A DNA stretch of 64,000 nucleotides from Psychrobacillus sp. FSL K6-2836. GTDB taxonomy: Bacteria > Bacillota > Bacilli > Bacillales_A > Planococcaceae. The stretch covers positions 3,286,001 to 3,350,000 of the forward strand of contig NZ_JBBOOM010000001.1 of the NCBI RefSeq assembly GCF_038003085.1. Direction: 5' to 3'. A program made the translations under genes and the position numbers. How positions within the stretch are numbered: position 1 is the stretch's first letter; each line of letters begins with the position of its first letter. Shown piece after piece: positions 1 through 8,745 of this stretch. Below the pieces are notes generated by a model. The model was given only the letters and a program-made list of their open reading frames with translations. It searched no databases and was not told the DNA's origin.

Positions 1-2
1 GT

Positions 3-401
3 ACGCCGATTAAGGATCCAATGGATTTAGTCTACTTATTTTGGTCAATCATTGTCGGGATTTTATGTGGTGCAGGTTTTATACTGTTGGGAATCGTCGG
101 CACAATCTTAATAAGTTTAGTTATTATAATATTTGCAAATAAAATTGTAGTTGAAAATCCATATTTATTAGTTGTGAAATTTGCTAATGGTGAAGCAGCA
201 GATTCTATTGATCAACTATTGAGAAATTCAACGAAGAAATATGCGTTAAAATCGAAGTCTCATATTTTAGAATATGAAACGGAAGTAACGTATGAAATAC
301 GTGTGAGAGAAAATGATACAAAAATCGTTTCAGATATTTCACAAGTAAAAGGTGTATCTTCAGCGGTAATGCTAAGCTACGATGGTAATTTTACAGCATA
401 A
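3..401 (+). CDS. DUF4956 membrane protein, 5' truncated by the window edge
   Basis: The frame is open from base 3 (TPIKDPM...) through the first in-frame ATG at 21, so the gene begins outside the window and the ATG is internal. The visible 132 residues have two hydrophobic segments (about residues 9-45 of the visible part) followed by a soluble tail with a beta-strand pattern. This fits the C-terminal half of DUF4956 proteins, which in Firmicutes often sit beside a VTC-type polyphosphate polymerase and a carbohydrate-binding lipoprotein; the lipoprotein follows here. The family assignment is from recall. Biochemical function is unknown. Confidence 0.7.
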   Translation, partial: TPIKDPMDLVYLFWSIIVGILCGAGFILLGIVGTILISLVIIIFANKIVVENPYLLVVKFANGEAADSIDQLLRNSTKKYALKSKSHILEYETEVTYEIRVRENDTKIVSDISQVKGVSSAVMLSYDGNFTA

Positions 402-407
402 GTTTAG

Positions 408-436
408 AAGGTCTGTAAATTTACAGACCTTTTGTT
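408..436 (+). terminator. Palindromic terminator after the DUF4956 gene
   Basis: A perfect 24-nt palindrome (AAGGTCTGTAAA and its reverse complement, 408-431) is followed by TTGTTTC. It lies between the stop at 401 and the ribosome binding site of the next gene. Some transcription may read through, because the next gene starts only 20 nt later. Confidence 0.65.
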
Positions 437-454
437 TCTATAGTAGGAGGTAAA

Positions 455-2755
455 ATGATGAAGAAAAAAATAGTAATACCGTTAATATTATCGGCAGTTT
501 TAATTGCTGCCGGATGTAATGACAAGAGTAGTTCAGAGACATCATCACTGGATACGGAAGCGCTAATTTCTCAATATGTAGATTATGATTCAGAAGATTA
601 CTACACTTCCTGGGAAGGTGATATATTTACCAAAATAACTTTAAATGATGAGGCAACAACTTTTGACGGCTCTGGTGGCGTTATTATTAATGGTCAAAAT
701 GTAGAGATTCATACATCAGGTACTTATGTACTGGAAGGATCTCTCTCTGATGGTCAAATTAAGGTGAATACAGAGGACACTGGAAATGTACGCTTAATAC
801 TAAATGGTGTAGATATTACTTCATCCACTAATGCAACGATTAATATCGAGCAATCAGATAAAACGATTATCTCACTTGAAAAAGGAAAAGAAAATAATTT
901 AACTGATGCAACATCCTATGTTTATGAAGACGAATCAAATACAGAAGTCGGGGCAGCTATTTTTAGTAAGGATGATTTAGTCATCAATGGTACTGGTGTT
1001 TTGACAGTTAATGGTCAGTACAAAGACGGAATAACGAGCCGTGATGATTTGATTATTACAGGTGGAACTATTAATGTAACTGCAGTCGATGATGGAGTTG
1101 TCGGTCGCGATGTGTTTGCAATGTCTAATGCTACAGTTAATATAACTGCAGATGGTGATGGTGTAAAATCATCAAATGATGAGGATGCAAATCAAGGTAA
1201 TATTGTGCTCGAAAGTGGCTATTTAACAGTTGTAGCACAGGGGGACGGTATACAAGCCGAAAAGGAAATTATAGTAATCGATGGGGAGTATTCCATTAAA
1301 ACAGGTAATGGAAGTCCAGAAGTTGTGTCTTCACCTGAATCAGGAATGGGAATGGGCGGAGGACAAGGTATAGGAACGATACCAGAAATGGGTGCAGGGA
1401 TGGGCATGGATTTCAGTTCAATGACAGATGCCGAAGTAGAAGCATTTGTGGAAAATATGGAACATATGAATTTCCAAATTGATATTACAACTGAAATTGA
1501 AGGCATGACAACAGATGAAATTCGAGAGTATTTAACAACAGCTCTAGAATCTAGGATGCGACAAGGCGGTGGTGGTGCAATGGACCGTGGAATGCCGGAG
1601 AATCGAGAATTACCTGAAGATGGTCAATTGCCTCCGTCAGAAGAACAGCAAGATTCAAAAACAAAAGCTCCAGTAGAAAGAAATACAGAAGAAGATAATA
1701 ACGCCAATACTTCAACTGTTGAGACTGCAAGTCAAAAGGGAATAAAAGCAGGAACAAATTTAAATATCGTAGGTAGTACAATCACAGTTGATGCAGTTGA
1801 GGATGCACTGCATAGTAATGGAGATTTAACCATTCACGGTGGAGAAGAAACTCTTTCAACCGGTGATGATGGAATTCATGCGGATGGTAATGTATTTATT
1901 GCTGGTGGTGATATTAAGATTTTAAAAAGCCTAGAGGGTATAGAAGGTACTAATATTGAGATTTCAGATGGCTCCATTCATCTTAAATCAGCAGATGATG
2001 GTGTCAATGTAAATGGTGGCAGTGATATGAATGAAATGTTTGGGGCTTTCGAACAAACCTCAGCTACAACAGAGACAGAGGAACTAGAAGAAGCTGGCAA
2101 TACAATCGAGGATGGCCAGCTTACGATATCTGGAGGATATCTATACGTAGATGCAGATGGTGATGGATTAGACTCTAATACGAATATTACGATGACGGGT
2201 GGTACTGCTATCGTTTATGGTCCAACGGAGAGTATGAATGGTACGCTAGATTATGATGGAACATTTTTAATGCAAGGCGGAACATTAATAGCTTCTGGTA
2301 GTGCTGGAATGCCGTTAGGTGTATCTGACGAATCGACACAAAACACGATTATGATGACATTTGATGAGACACTTGAAGCTAATACACCTGTTACAATGAC
2401 AAATGCTGATGGTGAACAAATTATCACAGTTGCACCTGAAAAAATGTATCAAATGATAGTAATTAGTTCACCAGATTTAGAACTAAATGCAGAGGCAACT
2501 TTAAGTCATGGAGGTACCCTAACAAGTGAAGCTGTTGATGGGATCTATACGAATGCAACGACAACAGATCCAACAGGCAGTGTGACCTATTCACCCACAG
2601 CTGTCATGACTTATTTAAATAGTAATGGAGTGACAGAAGAAAGCTCATCTATGATGGGTGGTGGAATGAAAGGTAATATGCAAGGTGGAGGGGCTTTTGG
2701 CAGAGGCCAAGAGTGGCAACAACCAGAAACAACTGAAGACGCTACAAATGAATAG
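455..2755 (+). CDS. Carbohydrate-binding (Cthe_2159/DUF4353-type) lipoprotein
   Basis: The 766-residue protein starts with a lipoprotein signal (MMKKK, hydrophobic core, lipobox AAGC with Cys21), so it should be anchored on the outer face of the membrane. The rest is a run of short Gly/Asp/Asn-rich strands (repeated patterns such as ISGGYLYVDADGDGLDS and DDGIHADG) typical of the parallel beta-helix Cthe_2159 family, which binds polysaccharide and calcium. Low-complexity insertions rich in Met/Gly (about residues 290-310 and near the C-terminus) and in Glu/Pro (about 370-420) interrupt it. AGGAGG at 445-450 supports the ATG at 455 or 458. The neighbouring DUF4956 gene and two-component system suggest a surface-polymer locus; that link is inference. 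Confidence 0.75.
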   Translation: MMKKKIVIPLILSAVLIAAGCNDKSSSETSSLDTEALISQYVDYDSEDYYTSWEGDIFTKITLNDEATTFDGSGGVIINGQNVEIHTSGTYVLEGSLSDGQIKVNTEDTGNVRLILNGVDITSSTNATINIEQSDKTIISLEKGKENNLTDATSYVYEDESNTEVGAAIFSKDDLVINGTGVLTVNGQYKDGITSRDDLIITGGTINVTAVDDGVVGRDVFAMSNATVNITADGDGVKSSNDEDANQGNIVLESGYLTVVAQGDGIQAEKEIIVIDGEYSIKTGNGSPEVVSSPESGMGMGGGQGIGTIPEMGAGMGMDFSSMTDAEVEAFVENMEHMNFQIDITTEIEGMTTDEIREYLTTALESRMRQGGGGAMDRGMPENRELPEDGQLPPSEEQQDSKTKAPVERNTEEDNNANTSTVETASQKGIKAGTNLNIVGSTITVDAVEDALHSNGDLTIHGGEETLSTGDDGIHADGNVFIAGGDIKILKSLEGIEGTNIEISDGSIHLKSADDGVNVNGGSDMNEMFGAFEQTSATTETEELEEAGNTIEDGQLTISGGYLYVDADGDGLDSNTNITMTGGTAIVYGPTESMNGTLDYDGTFLMQGGTLIASGSAGMPLGVSDESTQNTIMMTFDETLEANTPVTMTNADGEQIITVAPEKMYQMIVISSPDLELNAEATLSHGGTLTSEAVDGIYTNATTTDPTGSVTYSPTAVMTYLNSNGVTEESSSMMGGGMKGNMQGGGAFGRGQEWQQPETTEDATNE

Positions 2756-2815
2756 TTCAATGTAGTTTCATTTATGTAAATTTAATGAAGTATACTAGTG
2801 ATTTCATGAGAAAAC

Positions 2816-2853
2816 AGCCTCCAGAGTCGAAAATATCGATTTAGGGGGCTTTA
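2816..2853 (+). terminator. Weak terminator-like hairpin
   Basis: AGCCTCC (2816-2822) can pair with GGGGGCT (2844-2850) with one wobble, with a nested TCGA/TCGA pair, followed by TTTAGC. It probably ends the lipoprotein transcript. The short T-run makes it a weak call. Confidence 0.4.
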
Positions 2854-2942
2854 GCATTTAAGTTGCCAACTTGCGGAATTCTATATATTAAAATAATTTG
2901 ATTCGGTAAGATTCCAGCCGACATTTATCTGACATAAATAGG

Positions 2943-2951
2943 TGGTATAAT
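2943..2951 (+). promoter_or_regulatory. Extended -10 promoter for the two-component system
   Basis: TG at 2943-2944, one base, then TATAAT at 2946-2951 form an extended -10 element about 40 nt before the response-regulator start. No good -35 hexamer is seen at the usual spacing, which fits an extended -10 promoter. Confidence 0.5.
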
Positions 2952-2994
2952 GTAAGAAATTAAGATATTGTCAGTTAAAGGGTGTGATGGCCAG

Positions 2995-3675
2995 ATGAAA
3001 AAAATATTAATAGTAGAAGATGAATTTGCCATTAGCCAAGTGCTGAAAGCGTATTTAACGAAGCAAAATTATGAAGTAGTGCAGTGCTACGCTGGCGGAG
3101 AAGCAATCGAGGTATTCGAAAAGGAAGTTCCTGATCTAGTACTTTTAGATATAATGCTTCCTGGAAAAAACGGCTGGGTTATTTTAAAAGAAATTCGCTC
3201 TTTGGGTAGTTGCCCAGTTATCATGTTAACTGCATTGGGAGATGTTAACTATCGGCTAGAAGGTTTTGGCGAAGGTGCAGATGATTATATTATAAAACCA
3301 TTTATTGCTGATGAAGTTGTCGCAAGAGTGAAGGCTGTAATGCGAAGAGTATCTGGTGAAGAACCATCAACCATCAACTTTGGTAAGCTTCATATAGATT
3401 TTATTGGTCATTCTGTAAGACTAGATGGGAAAGAAATATTTCTCACACCAAGAGATTTGTCAGTATTACTTTTTTTGGCTAAGCAACCGAACCAAACATT
3501 TACTAGAGATCAGTTAATTGAACATATTTGGGGATGGGATTACGACGGAAGTGATCGAGCAGTTGATTTATCTATAAAGCGTCTGAGAAAAGCGCTCGCT
3601 GATTGGTCAGGAGATGAAGGTGAAATTAGGACATTACGAGGATTGGGGTATCAATTCAATGTTCATCAAAAATAA
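2995..3675 (+). CDS. OmpR-family response regulator
   Basis: This two-domain regulator has an N-terminal receiver domain (acidic pair in LIVEDE, phospho-acceptor Asp52 in LLDIMLPG, switch Thr in MLTA, Lys in IIKPF) and a C-terminal winged helix (about residues 130-225, ending RGLGYQF). ATG 2995 gives the canonical N-terminus MKKILIVEDE. An upstream in-frame TTG at 2968 is less likely because it adds nine non-conserved residues. The stop overlaps the kinase gene by 17 nt, so the two are co-translated. Its target is unknown; the upstream carbohydrate-binding lipoprotein is a candidate. Confidence 0.88.
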   Translation: MKKILIVEDEFAISQVLKAYLTKQNYEVVQCYAGGEAIEVFEKEVPDLVLLDIMLPGKNGWVILKEIRSLGSCPVIMLTALGDVNYRLEGFGEGADDYIIKPFIADEVVARVKAVMRRVSGEEPSTINFGKLHIDFIGHSVRLDGKEIFLTPRDLSVLLFLAKQPNQTFTRDQLIEHIWGWDYDGSDRAVDLSIKRLRKALADWSGDEGEIRTLRGLGYQFNVHQK

Positions 3676-5071
3676 GAGAGTGACTCTGTTGTCGTATTGG
3701 ACAAGTCGATATTTATTAACATTAATAATAGGACTGTTAATAATCTCTTTCATTTCAGCATTATGGATAAGACATACGACACTCGAAAATCGTTTAGAAA
3801 TGATGGAGTTTATGGCAGAAGAGATGGTGAATCGGATTACTGATGTAAGTATTCCAGGAATCCCTCCAAGTGAAAGAGTGCCAGATTTTGCTGAAGATCG
3901 GTTCAGAATAAGAGATATTAACCCATCCATGTACATAGTCAATACGGATGGAAAAGTAATATCAAGTAATTTACCATTGGAACAAAGAGAGCAAAGGACA
4001 TTTAGTCAATTAATAGATGGAAAAGATGAAATTGAACCATTTACTTTTTCCGAAAATAACCAAAAATATTATGCAGTAAAAAAGAAAATTGAGATAGATG
4101 ATGAACTTATTGGCTGGGTATTGATGGTTGAGTCAAAAGATAAATTAACTATGGTCAAACAAGAGTATGGTCAGCTAGCTATATTAATAGTAGGACTTGC
4201 ATTACTGGGTTGGTGGGCTATATATTTTCTGTCGAGAAGATTAGCGCATCCGATAAAACAAGTAGCAGAAGCAGCTAAGCAAGTACAAAGTGGTAACTAT
4301 GAAATCAATTTATCGGATCATATTAAGGAAAAAGAAGTTTACGAGCTTGTTTCTTCGTTTAAACAGATGGCAGGTCGGCTAGAGCAATTAGAAAAAACAA
4401 GAACTGAATTACTAGCAGGTGTGACCCATGAACTGAAAACACCAGTAACGTCGATTAGTGGATTATTGCAAGCAGTAAATGATGATGTTGTTACTGGACA
4501 AGAAGCGGAAGAGTTTATTCGAATGGCGCTTGTTGAAACGACCAAGATGAAAACAATGGTCGGTGATTTACTAGCATTCAACTCCTTTGCAGTAGATGCG
4601 GTACCTGTGGAAATTTCTCGGCTAGATATTGATAACTTTATGAAAGATTTAACTACTCAGTGGAAAGCGATACAGGAGAAAACAGATATAGTGGTGAAAC
4701 TACAATTACTCCATAAAAAAGTAATGATTTCAGCTGATTTAGTTCGTTTACAACAAATCATGACCAATTTACTAACAAACGCAGAACAAGCAATTTCGGG
4801 GATAGGTGAAATTACAATCTCGCTTTCTGAAAAAGGAGAGTATGTGTCTGTATTCGTTAAAGATTCAGGCTCAGGAATACCAATTGAAGAGCAAGCTTTA
4901 ATCTTCGAGCGGTTCTTTAGAGGAGAAAATAAAAAGTACGGTATTCGAGGGCTTGGTTTAGGGTTACCTCTGAGTAAAATGATGGCACAATCGATTAAAG
5001 GTAATTTATATTTAGTTGAGAGTACAGAAAAAGGTACGTGCTTTGAATTGCTATTAAGAAAAGAAGGCTAA
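3659..5071 (+). CDS. Membrane sensor histidine kinase
   Basis: About 470 residues. TM1 lies near residues 13-35, then an extracellular sensor region of about 140 residues, then TM2 (ILIVGLALLGWWAIYFL). A HAMP linker follows, then a HisKA domain with the phospho-acceptor His257 in THELKTPV, and an HATPase domain (N-box LTNLLTNAEQA, G1 DSGSGIP, G2 GLGLGLPLS). ATG 3659, inside the end of the response regulator, is preferred over the upstream ATG 3614, which would add 15 residues encoded out of phase with the regulator. It is the partner of the preceding regulator. Ligand unknown. Confidence 0.85.
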   Translation: MFIKNKRVTLLSYWTSRYLLTLIIGLLIISFISALWIRHTTLENRLEMMEFMAEEMVNRITDVSIPGIPPSERVPDFAEDRFRIRDINPSMYIVNTDGKVISSNLPLEQREQRTFSQLIDGKDEIEPFTFSENNQKYYAVKKKIEIDDELIGWVLMVESKDKLTMVKQEYGQLAILIVGLALLGWWAIYFLSRRLAHPIKQVAEAAKQVQSGNYEINLSDHIKEKEVYELVSSFKQMAGRLEQLEKTRTELLAGVTHELKTPVTSISGLLQAVNDDVVTGQEAEEFIRMALVETTKMKTMVGDLLAFNSFAVDAVPVEISRLDIDNFMKDLTTQWKAIQEKTDIVVKLQLLHKKVMISADLVRLQQIMTNLLTNAEQAISGIGEITISLSEKGEYVSVFVKDSGSGIPIEEQALIFERFFRGENKKYGIRGLGLGLPLSKMMAQSIKGNLYLVESTEKGTCFELLLRKEG

Positions 5072-5120
5072 CGATATTCCGTTGCTTTCTTTTTTTTATG
5101 TAAATAGGGAGGTATGTATT

Positions 5121-5280
5121 CTCTAATTATCCAAAAACGCACTTACCTGTTTCTAAGCGGTGTAGGAAGGAGACGGATAGACAAACGCCATAAGATTACC
5201 AGCATCTCAAAAAATTCACGCGGTAATAATATAGCGACAAGTCTGTCCAAAGCACTTCGAAAACGCTAGAAGCAGGTTTT
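5121..5280. repeat. Family B intergenic element, copy without the inner module
   Basis: This segment of the 363-nt gap 5072-5434 matches 34648-35013 in order: CTCTAATTATCCAAAAACG, then GACGGATAGACAAACGCC, then ATTCACGCGGTAAT, AACAAGTCTGTC-like sequence and a GAAAACGCTAGAA tail. It lacks the roughly 158-nt inner module present in the 34.6 kb copy. The same tail recurs near 41.8 kb. No ORF or RBS is seen inside. Confidence 0.7.
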
Positions 5281-5434
5281 GCCCTGTTTTCTTACGCGTA
5301 CACTTCTAATGGACCCGTGCTCTGTGGTAGCATACTTGCTTTCCTCAAAAACAATAAACGTTGACATCTCACTGACACATTGACCCTTTAAAGTGTAACT
5401 AAAGGAAAAAGTATATATTGAGAGGAAGATACAG

Positions 5435-6322
5435 ATGAATTCATTTTTTTATAAATCTTTAAAAGTATTTGCGTTACCGATTGCTTTGACAGTAGTCCTA
5501 GCTGGTTGTTCTGCGGAGGCCAAAACTAATAAAGAAACTGTAGCGACTGTAAATGGGGAAAAAATTTCTCAAGAAGAACTAACAGAAACATTGATGACAC
5601 AATATGGCGTAGCGGCTTTAGACACATTAATTACGAACAAAATTTTCGAAATGGAAGCTGAAAGTGAAGGACTAAGCGTTGCAGAGAAAGAGATTCAAGC
5701 AGAGCTCACTAAGCTAATAGAAACATATGGTGGTCAAGAGGAGTACGAGGCTGTTCTAGATGCAAATAATATAGAAGAAGAAGCTTTGCTAGAAGATATT
5801 ACTACTCATCTATTACAGACAAAAGTATTGGAAAAAGTAATTAATATTACAGATGAAGAATTAGCCACTTACTTCGAAGAAAACAAGACAACCTATGAAC
5901 AAACAGAGCAAGTGGAAGCGAGTCATATATTAGTTGCCGATGAGGCTACAGCGAAAGAAGTGATCAATAAATTAAATGAGGGTAGTGATTTTGCAGAACT
6001 AGCCAGTGAATATTCAACAGATACTTCATCAAGTACCGATGGAGGGAGTTTAGGGTATTTTGGAGCTGGTGAAATGGTAGAAGAATTTGAAAAAGTAGCT
6101 TTTGAAATGGAAATAGATGACATTAGTGATCCAGTTGAATCTGAATATGGTTTCCATATCATAAAAGTAACAGGTAAACAGGATGCAAAAGAAGCAGTGT
6201 TTGAAGATGTGAAAGAAGATGTATATGATAATTTACTAGAGATGCGCATTCAGGAAGAATACTCGTCATGGCTAACTGAAAGGTATGCAGAATATGATAT
6301 AGATAACAGCTTAACGGAATAA
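5435..6322 (+). CDS. PrsA-like peptidyl-prolyl isomerase lipoprotein
   Basis: The signal peptide ends in lipobox LAGC (Cys25). An N-terminal SurA/PrsA-type helical region is followed by a parvulin domain (about residues 160-255) with the conserved blocks ASHILV, DFAELASEYS, GGSLGYFG and YGFHIIKVTG. Such foldases help secreted proteins fold outside the membrane. At 295 residues it is the usual PrsA length. It is a second PrsA-type protein in the window; the gene at 31308-32264 lies at the B. subtilis prsA position, so this is probably the paralogue. It is preceded by a family B repeat and appears monocistronic. Confidence 0.85.
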   Translation: MNSFFYKSLKVFALPIALTVVLAGCSAEAKTNKETVATVNGEKISQEELTETLMTQYGVAALDTLITNKIFEMEAESEGLSVAEKEIQAELTKLIETYGGQEEYEAVLDANNIEEEALLEDITTHLLQTKVLEKVINITDEELATYFEENKTTYEQTEQVEASHILVADEATAKEVINKLNEGSDFAELASEYSTDTSSSTDGGSLGYFGAGEMVEEFEKVAFEMEIDDISDPVESEYGFHIIKVTGKQDAKEAVFEDVKEDVYDNLLEMRIQEEYSSWLTERYAEYDIDNSLTE

Positions 6323-6344
6323 TGAATGCTTAGGTAGAACAACA

Positions 6345-6388
6345 AAGAGGGATTTAACCATCGAAAGGTTAAAGTCCCTTTTGCTTTT
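6345..6388. terminator. Convergent bidirectional terminator
   Basis: GGGATTTAACC and GGTTAAAGTCCC form a stem with a 7-nt loop, flanked by AAAG on the left and a T-rich run on the right. It can serve both the PrsA-like gene and the convergent yhzD. Confidence 0.75.
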
Positions 6389-6572
6389 ATACGTGAAATA
6401 ACACTAGTTTACCAGAGCTATTTACTAAGCGATGCGTTTTATCGGCAAAGCCTTTTTCTTCAATAATTGCTTCCCCTTTTTGCTTCGCTACATCATCATT
6501 TTCATACTCCCAAGTTTCCTCTAAAATTAGTTCCCCTGTTGGTTCAAATGCAGTAAATTTGTATGATTTCAT
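6387..6572 (-). CDS. yhzD: YhzD-like small protein
   Basis: A 61-residue acidic protein (MKSYKFTAFEPTGELILEE..., C-terminus SSGKLVLFHV) matching the size and pattern of B. subtilis YhzD, whose function is unknown. The start used is ATG 6570-6572, 8 nt downstream of an AAAGGGGTG site; a TTG at 6575 is also in frame. No signal peptide or membrane segment. The symbol rests on remembered similarity and on the yha neighbourhood. Confidence 0.65.
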   Translation of the reverse strand: MKSYKFTAFEPTGELILEETWEYENDDVAKQKGEAIIEEKGFADKTHRLVNSSGKLVLFHV

Positions 6573-6645
6573 CAATCAAACACCCCTTTATTATACTACT
6601 ATACATTATACACAAAAAATTATGAAAATAAAATGTAAAGTTAGC

Positions 6646-6695
6646 TTGACAATTGGAAGAAAAGTAAAGTATACTTTACGTAAAGTTAGCTTTAC
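6646..6695 (+). promoter_or_regulatory. Promoter with palindromic operators for the XRE operon
   Basis: TTGACA (6646-6651) and TATACT (about 6670-6675) are separated by 18 bp. The -10 lies inside a perfect 16-bp palindrome, GTAAAGTATACTTTAC (about 6664-6679). This is followed immediately by a near-palindrome, GTAAAGTTAGCTTTAC (about 6680-6695), and a third partial copy precedes the -35. This is the expected layout for autorepression by the XRE protein encoded next. Confidence 0.65.
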
Positions 6696-6710
6696 AAAAG
6701 GAGGATGAAG

Positions 6711-6920
6711 TTGAAAAACTACGTTCGAGATAAAAGAATGGCATTTGGGATGACACAGGACGAACTTTCAGAGAGACTCGACGTATCGAGACAAACCATC
6801 ATATCGTTAGAAAAAGGAAAATACAATCCATCTATTAATTTGGCGTTTAAACTATCCAGACTTTTCAAATGTACGATTGAGGATTTATTCATTTATGAAG
6901 GAGATGAGAAGGATGTATGA
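6711..6920 (+). CDS. Small XRE-family HTH regulator
   Basis: About 69 residues forming little more than one helix-turn-helix (MTQDELSERLDVSRQTIISLEKG). The TTG at 6711 is chosen because GGAGG ends at 6704, directly abutting the ATG at 6705 but 6 nt from the TTG. The stop overlaps the next gene. Small regulators of this type are usually autorepressors of an operon with a membrane protein, as here. No effector domain is present. Confidence 0.8.
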   Translation: MKNYVRDKRMAFGMTQDELSERLDVSRQTIISLEKGKYNPSINLAFKLSRLFKCTIEDLFIYEGDEKDV

Positions 6921-7224
6921 AAAATTTGATTTATTTACATTTTTAATTGGTTTGCCATTAGCAATTGTAATAATAGGTATAGTTTTCTTGATCAATCGAA
7001 AAATCGGCAAGAAAAAGAGATGGTTTGATGAACGATACAATAGAATACATGAAAAAGCCCGATCCTATTCATGGATAGCGACGACTATTGCAATCTTAGT
7101 TGTATGGATGATTGTCATAGTAATGGAGGGACCTGGGCTGACCTTTTTCTTATTAACTGGACTTTGGATAGTTCATATGGTTTCCTATACAATCGGAGCA
7201 TTTGTTGGGAATCAAGATAACTAA
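6913..7224 (+). CDS. Small membrane protein in XRE operon
   Basis: About 103 residues with three hydrophobic segments (near 8-28, 54-74 and 78-98) and a basic loop KKKRWFDERYNRIHEK. ATG 6913 is preferred: AAGGAG lies 9 nt upstream and the 8-nt overlap with the XRE gene suggests translational coupling. Upstream in-frame ATGs would lie inside the regulator. I do not recognise a function with confidence; proteins of this shape commonly accompany small XRE repressors in Bacillales. Confidence 0.7.
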   Translation: MYEKFDLFTFLIGLPLAIVIIGIVFLINRKIGKKKRWFDERYNRIHEKARSYSWIATTIAILVVWMIVIVMEGPGLTFFLLTGLWIVHMVSYTIGAFVGNQDN

Positions 7225-7241
7225 ATAAGGGAGAGAGTAAA

Positions 7242-7436
7242 ATGCAAAATACGAAAATGGCATTAATTGTTTCATTATGCGCTCTAATTGTAGTTCCCGG
7301 ATTGTTTTTGGTTGTTTCGTTGTTTACTGGTCAATGGAAGTACCTTCTATTTAGTATTCCTCCTTCTCTTGCTGCGGGATTAACTGGACTATTGTTAACT
7401 CTTCGACAAATAAAAATAGAACGTAAAAATGTATAA
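7242..7436 (+). CDS. Small two-helix membrane protein
   Basis: 64 residues with two hydrophobic helices (about 7-28 and 34-54) and a basic C-terminus (RQIKIERKNV). GGGAGAG upstream is the ribosome binding site. It lies 17 nt after the previous gene and before a terminator, so it is probably the third gene of the XRE operon. Function unknown. Confidence 0.6.
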   Translation: MQNTKMALIVSLCALIVVPGLFLVVSLFTGQWKYLLFSIPPSLAAGLTGLLLTLRQIKIERKNV

Positions 7437-7448
7437 ATAATATAGTAA

Positions 7449-7487
7449 GAGACTGTACACATTTAGTTGTATACAGTCTTTTCTTTA
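7449..7487 (+). terminator. Terminator of the XRE operon
   Basis: GACTGTACACA and TGTATACAGTC pair around a 6-nt loop and are followed by TTTTCTTT. Confidence 0.75.
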
Positions 7488-7533
7488 TGGTAAAATAAGA
7501 ACAAATATTCTATTTTGGAATGAGGTGTACTTG

Positions 7534-8745
7534 ATGGCAAGAATACGTTTTCTACATGTGGCAGATTTACATTTGGATAGCCCTTTTAAAGGTATTTCCT
7601 CTATTCCTAAAAGTAAATGGAAAGATATACGAGAGAGTACTTTTCAAGCCTTTCAGAACATCATTAATTATGCGATTGAAAGTAAACCGGACTTCGTTTT
7701 AATAGTCGGTGATATTTATGATGGGGAAAATCGTAGTCTTCGTGCGCAGCATCTATTTCAAAAAGGAATGGAAGCATTACGTGTAGAAGATATTCCCGTT
7801 TTTATTTGTCATGGAAATCATGATCATTTAAGTGGTAATTGGACTCGTTTTCAATTGCCGTCAAATGTACATGTGTTCGGGGAGAAAGTTGAAACAAGAA
7901 CTCTACAGTTAAATGAGGAAGCAATACATATTACAGGATTTAGTTATAAAGAGCGTCATATAAAAGAATCTATGCATAGCTACTATCCTACTGCAAAACA
8001 CGATGAGATTCATATTGGGATGCTTCATGGTAGTGTGGAAGGCAATAATGAGCATGATGTTTATGCACCATTTAGAAAAATTGATTTGCTAGAAAAAGGC
8101 TATCAGTATTGGGCACTTGGCCATATACATAAGCGCCAAATTATCCATCCGGACCCACCAATTGTTTATCCGGGAAATACCCAAAGCAGGCATCGAAACG
8201 AAAGTGGCGTAAAAGGATTTTACGAAGTTTCGTTATTTAACAATCAAGCAGAGCTTCAATTTGTTCCGTCAGCTGCTTTTATATATGATGAGCTTTCACT
8301 AGAGTGTGAAGGGATGATCCACGCAAATGAATTAATATCATATATTGAAAATGAATTGATAAGTTATAGTAAATTAAATGGAAAAGCGATTCTTGAGCTT
8401 ACGATAAACGGAATAACGGAGGAAACAATTGAACTATTACAGTCTACTAGTAAGGATGAATGGCTGTCATTGATCCAAGAGAGTCTAGAGCTGACAAGCA
8501 CCTTTTTAATAGTAAAAGAATTACATATTCGATTTCCAATTGAGCGGAGCGCAGAATCTACTATGCTTCTATCAGCTTTGAGTGATTGGGATACTTCGGA
8601 ATGGAAGCTCGCTTTAAAGGAACTCTATCAGCATTCTAAAGGGAGCCGATATTTACAACCAATCGATCGTAACTTTATCGAGGATGTTCTAAAAGAAGCG
8701 GATTTAGTAGTTTCAAATGCTATAACAAGGAGGAGTAATGATTGA
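7534..8745 (+). CDS. yhaO: YhaO metallophosphoesterase (SbcD/Mre11-like)
   Basis: Calcineurin-like phosphoesterase with the metal-binding blocks DLHLDSPF, GDIYDGEN, GNHDH and GHIHK in the N-terminal 230 residues, as in SbcD/Mre11 nucleases. The C-terminal part is the less conserved capping region. ATG 7534 is chosen because GAGGTG lies 6 nt upstream; the GTG at 7525 is part of that ribosome binding site. The gene overlaps yhaN by 4 nt, and the YhaO/YhaN pair resembles SbcD/SbcC, so a DNA-end processing complex is inferred. Confidence 0.88.
   Translation: MARIRFLHVADLHLDSPFKGISSIPKSKWKDIRESTFQAFQNIINYAIESKPDFVLIVGDIYDGENRSLRAQHLFQKGMEALRVEDIPVFICHGNHDHLSGNWTRFQLPSNVHVFGEKVETRTLQLNEEAIHITGFSYKERHIKESMHSYYPTAKHDEIHIGMLHGSVEGNNEHDVYAPFRKIDLLEKGYQYWALGHIHKRQIIHPDPPIVYPGNTQSRHRNESGVKGFYEVSLFNNQAELQFVPSAAFIYDELSLECEGMIHANELISYIENELISYSKLNGKAILELTINGITEETIELLQSTSKDEWLSLIQESLELTSTFLIVKELHIRFPIERSAESTMLLSALSDWDTSEWKLALKELYQHSKGSRYLQPIDRNFIEDVLKEADLVVSNAITRRSND

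Noticed and set aside
1200-1790. Minus-strand ORFs of 95 and 76 codons opposite the carbohydrate-binding protein
   Set aside because: Shadows of the Gly/Asp-rich repeat coding sequence; no start signals.
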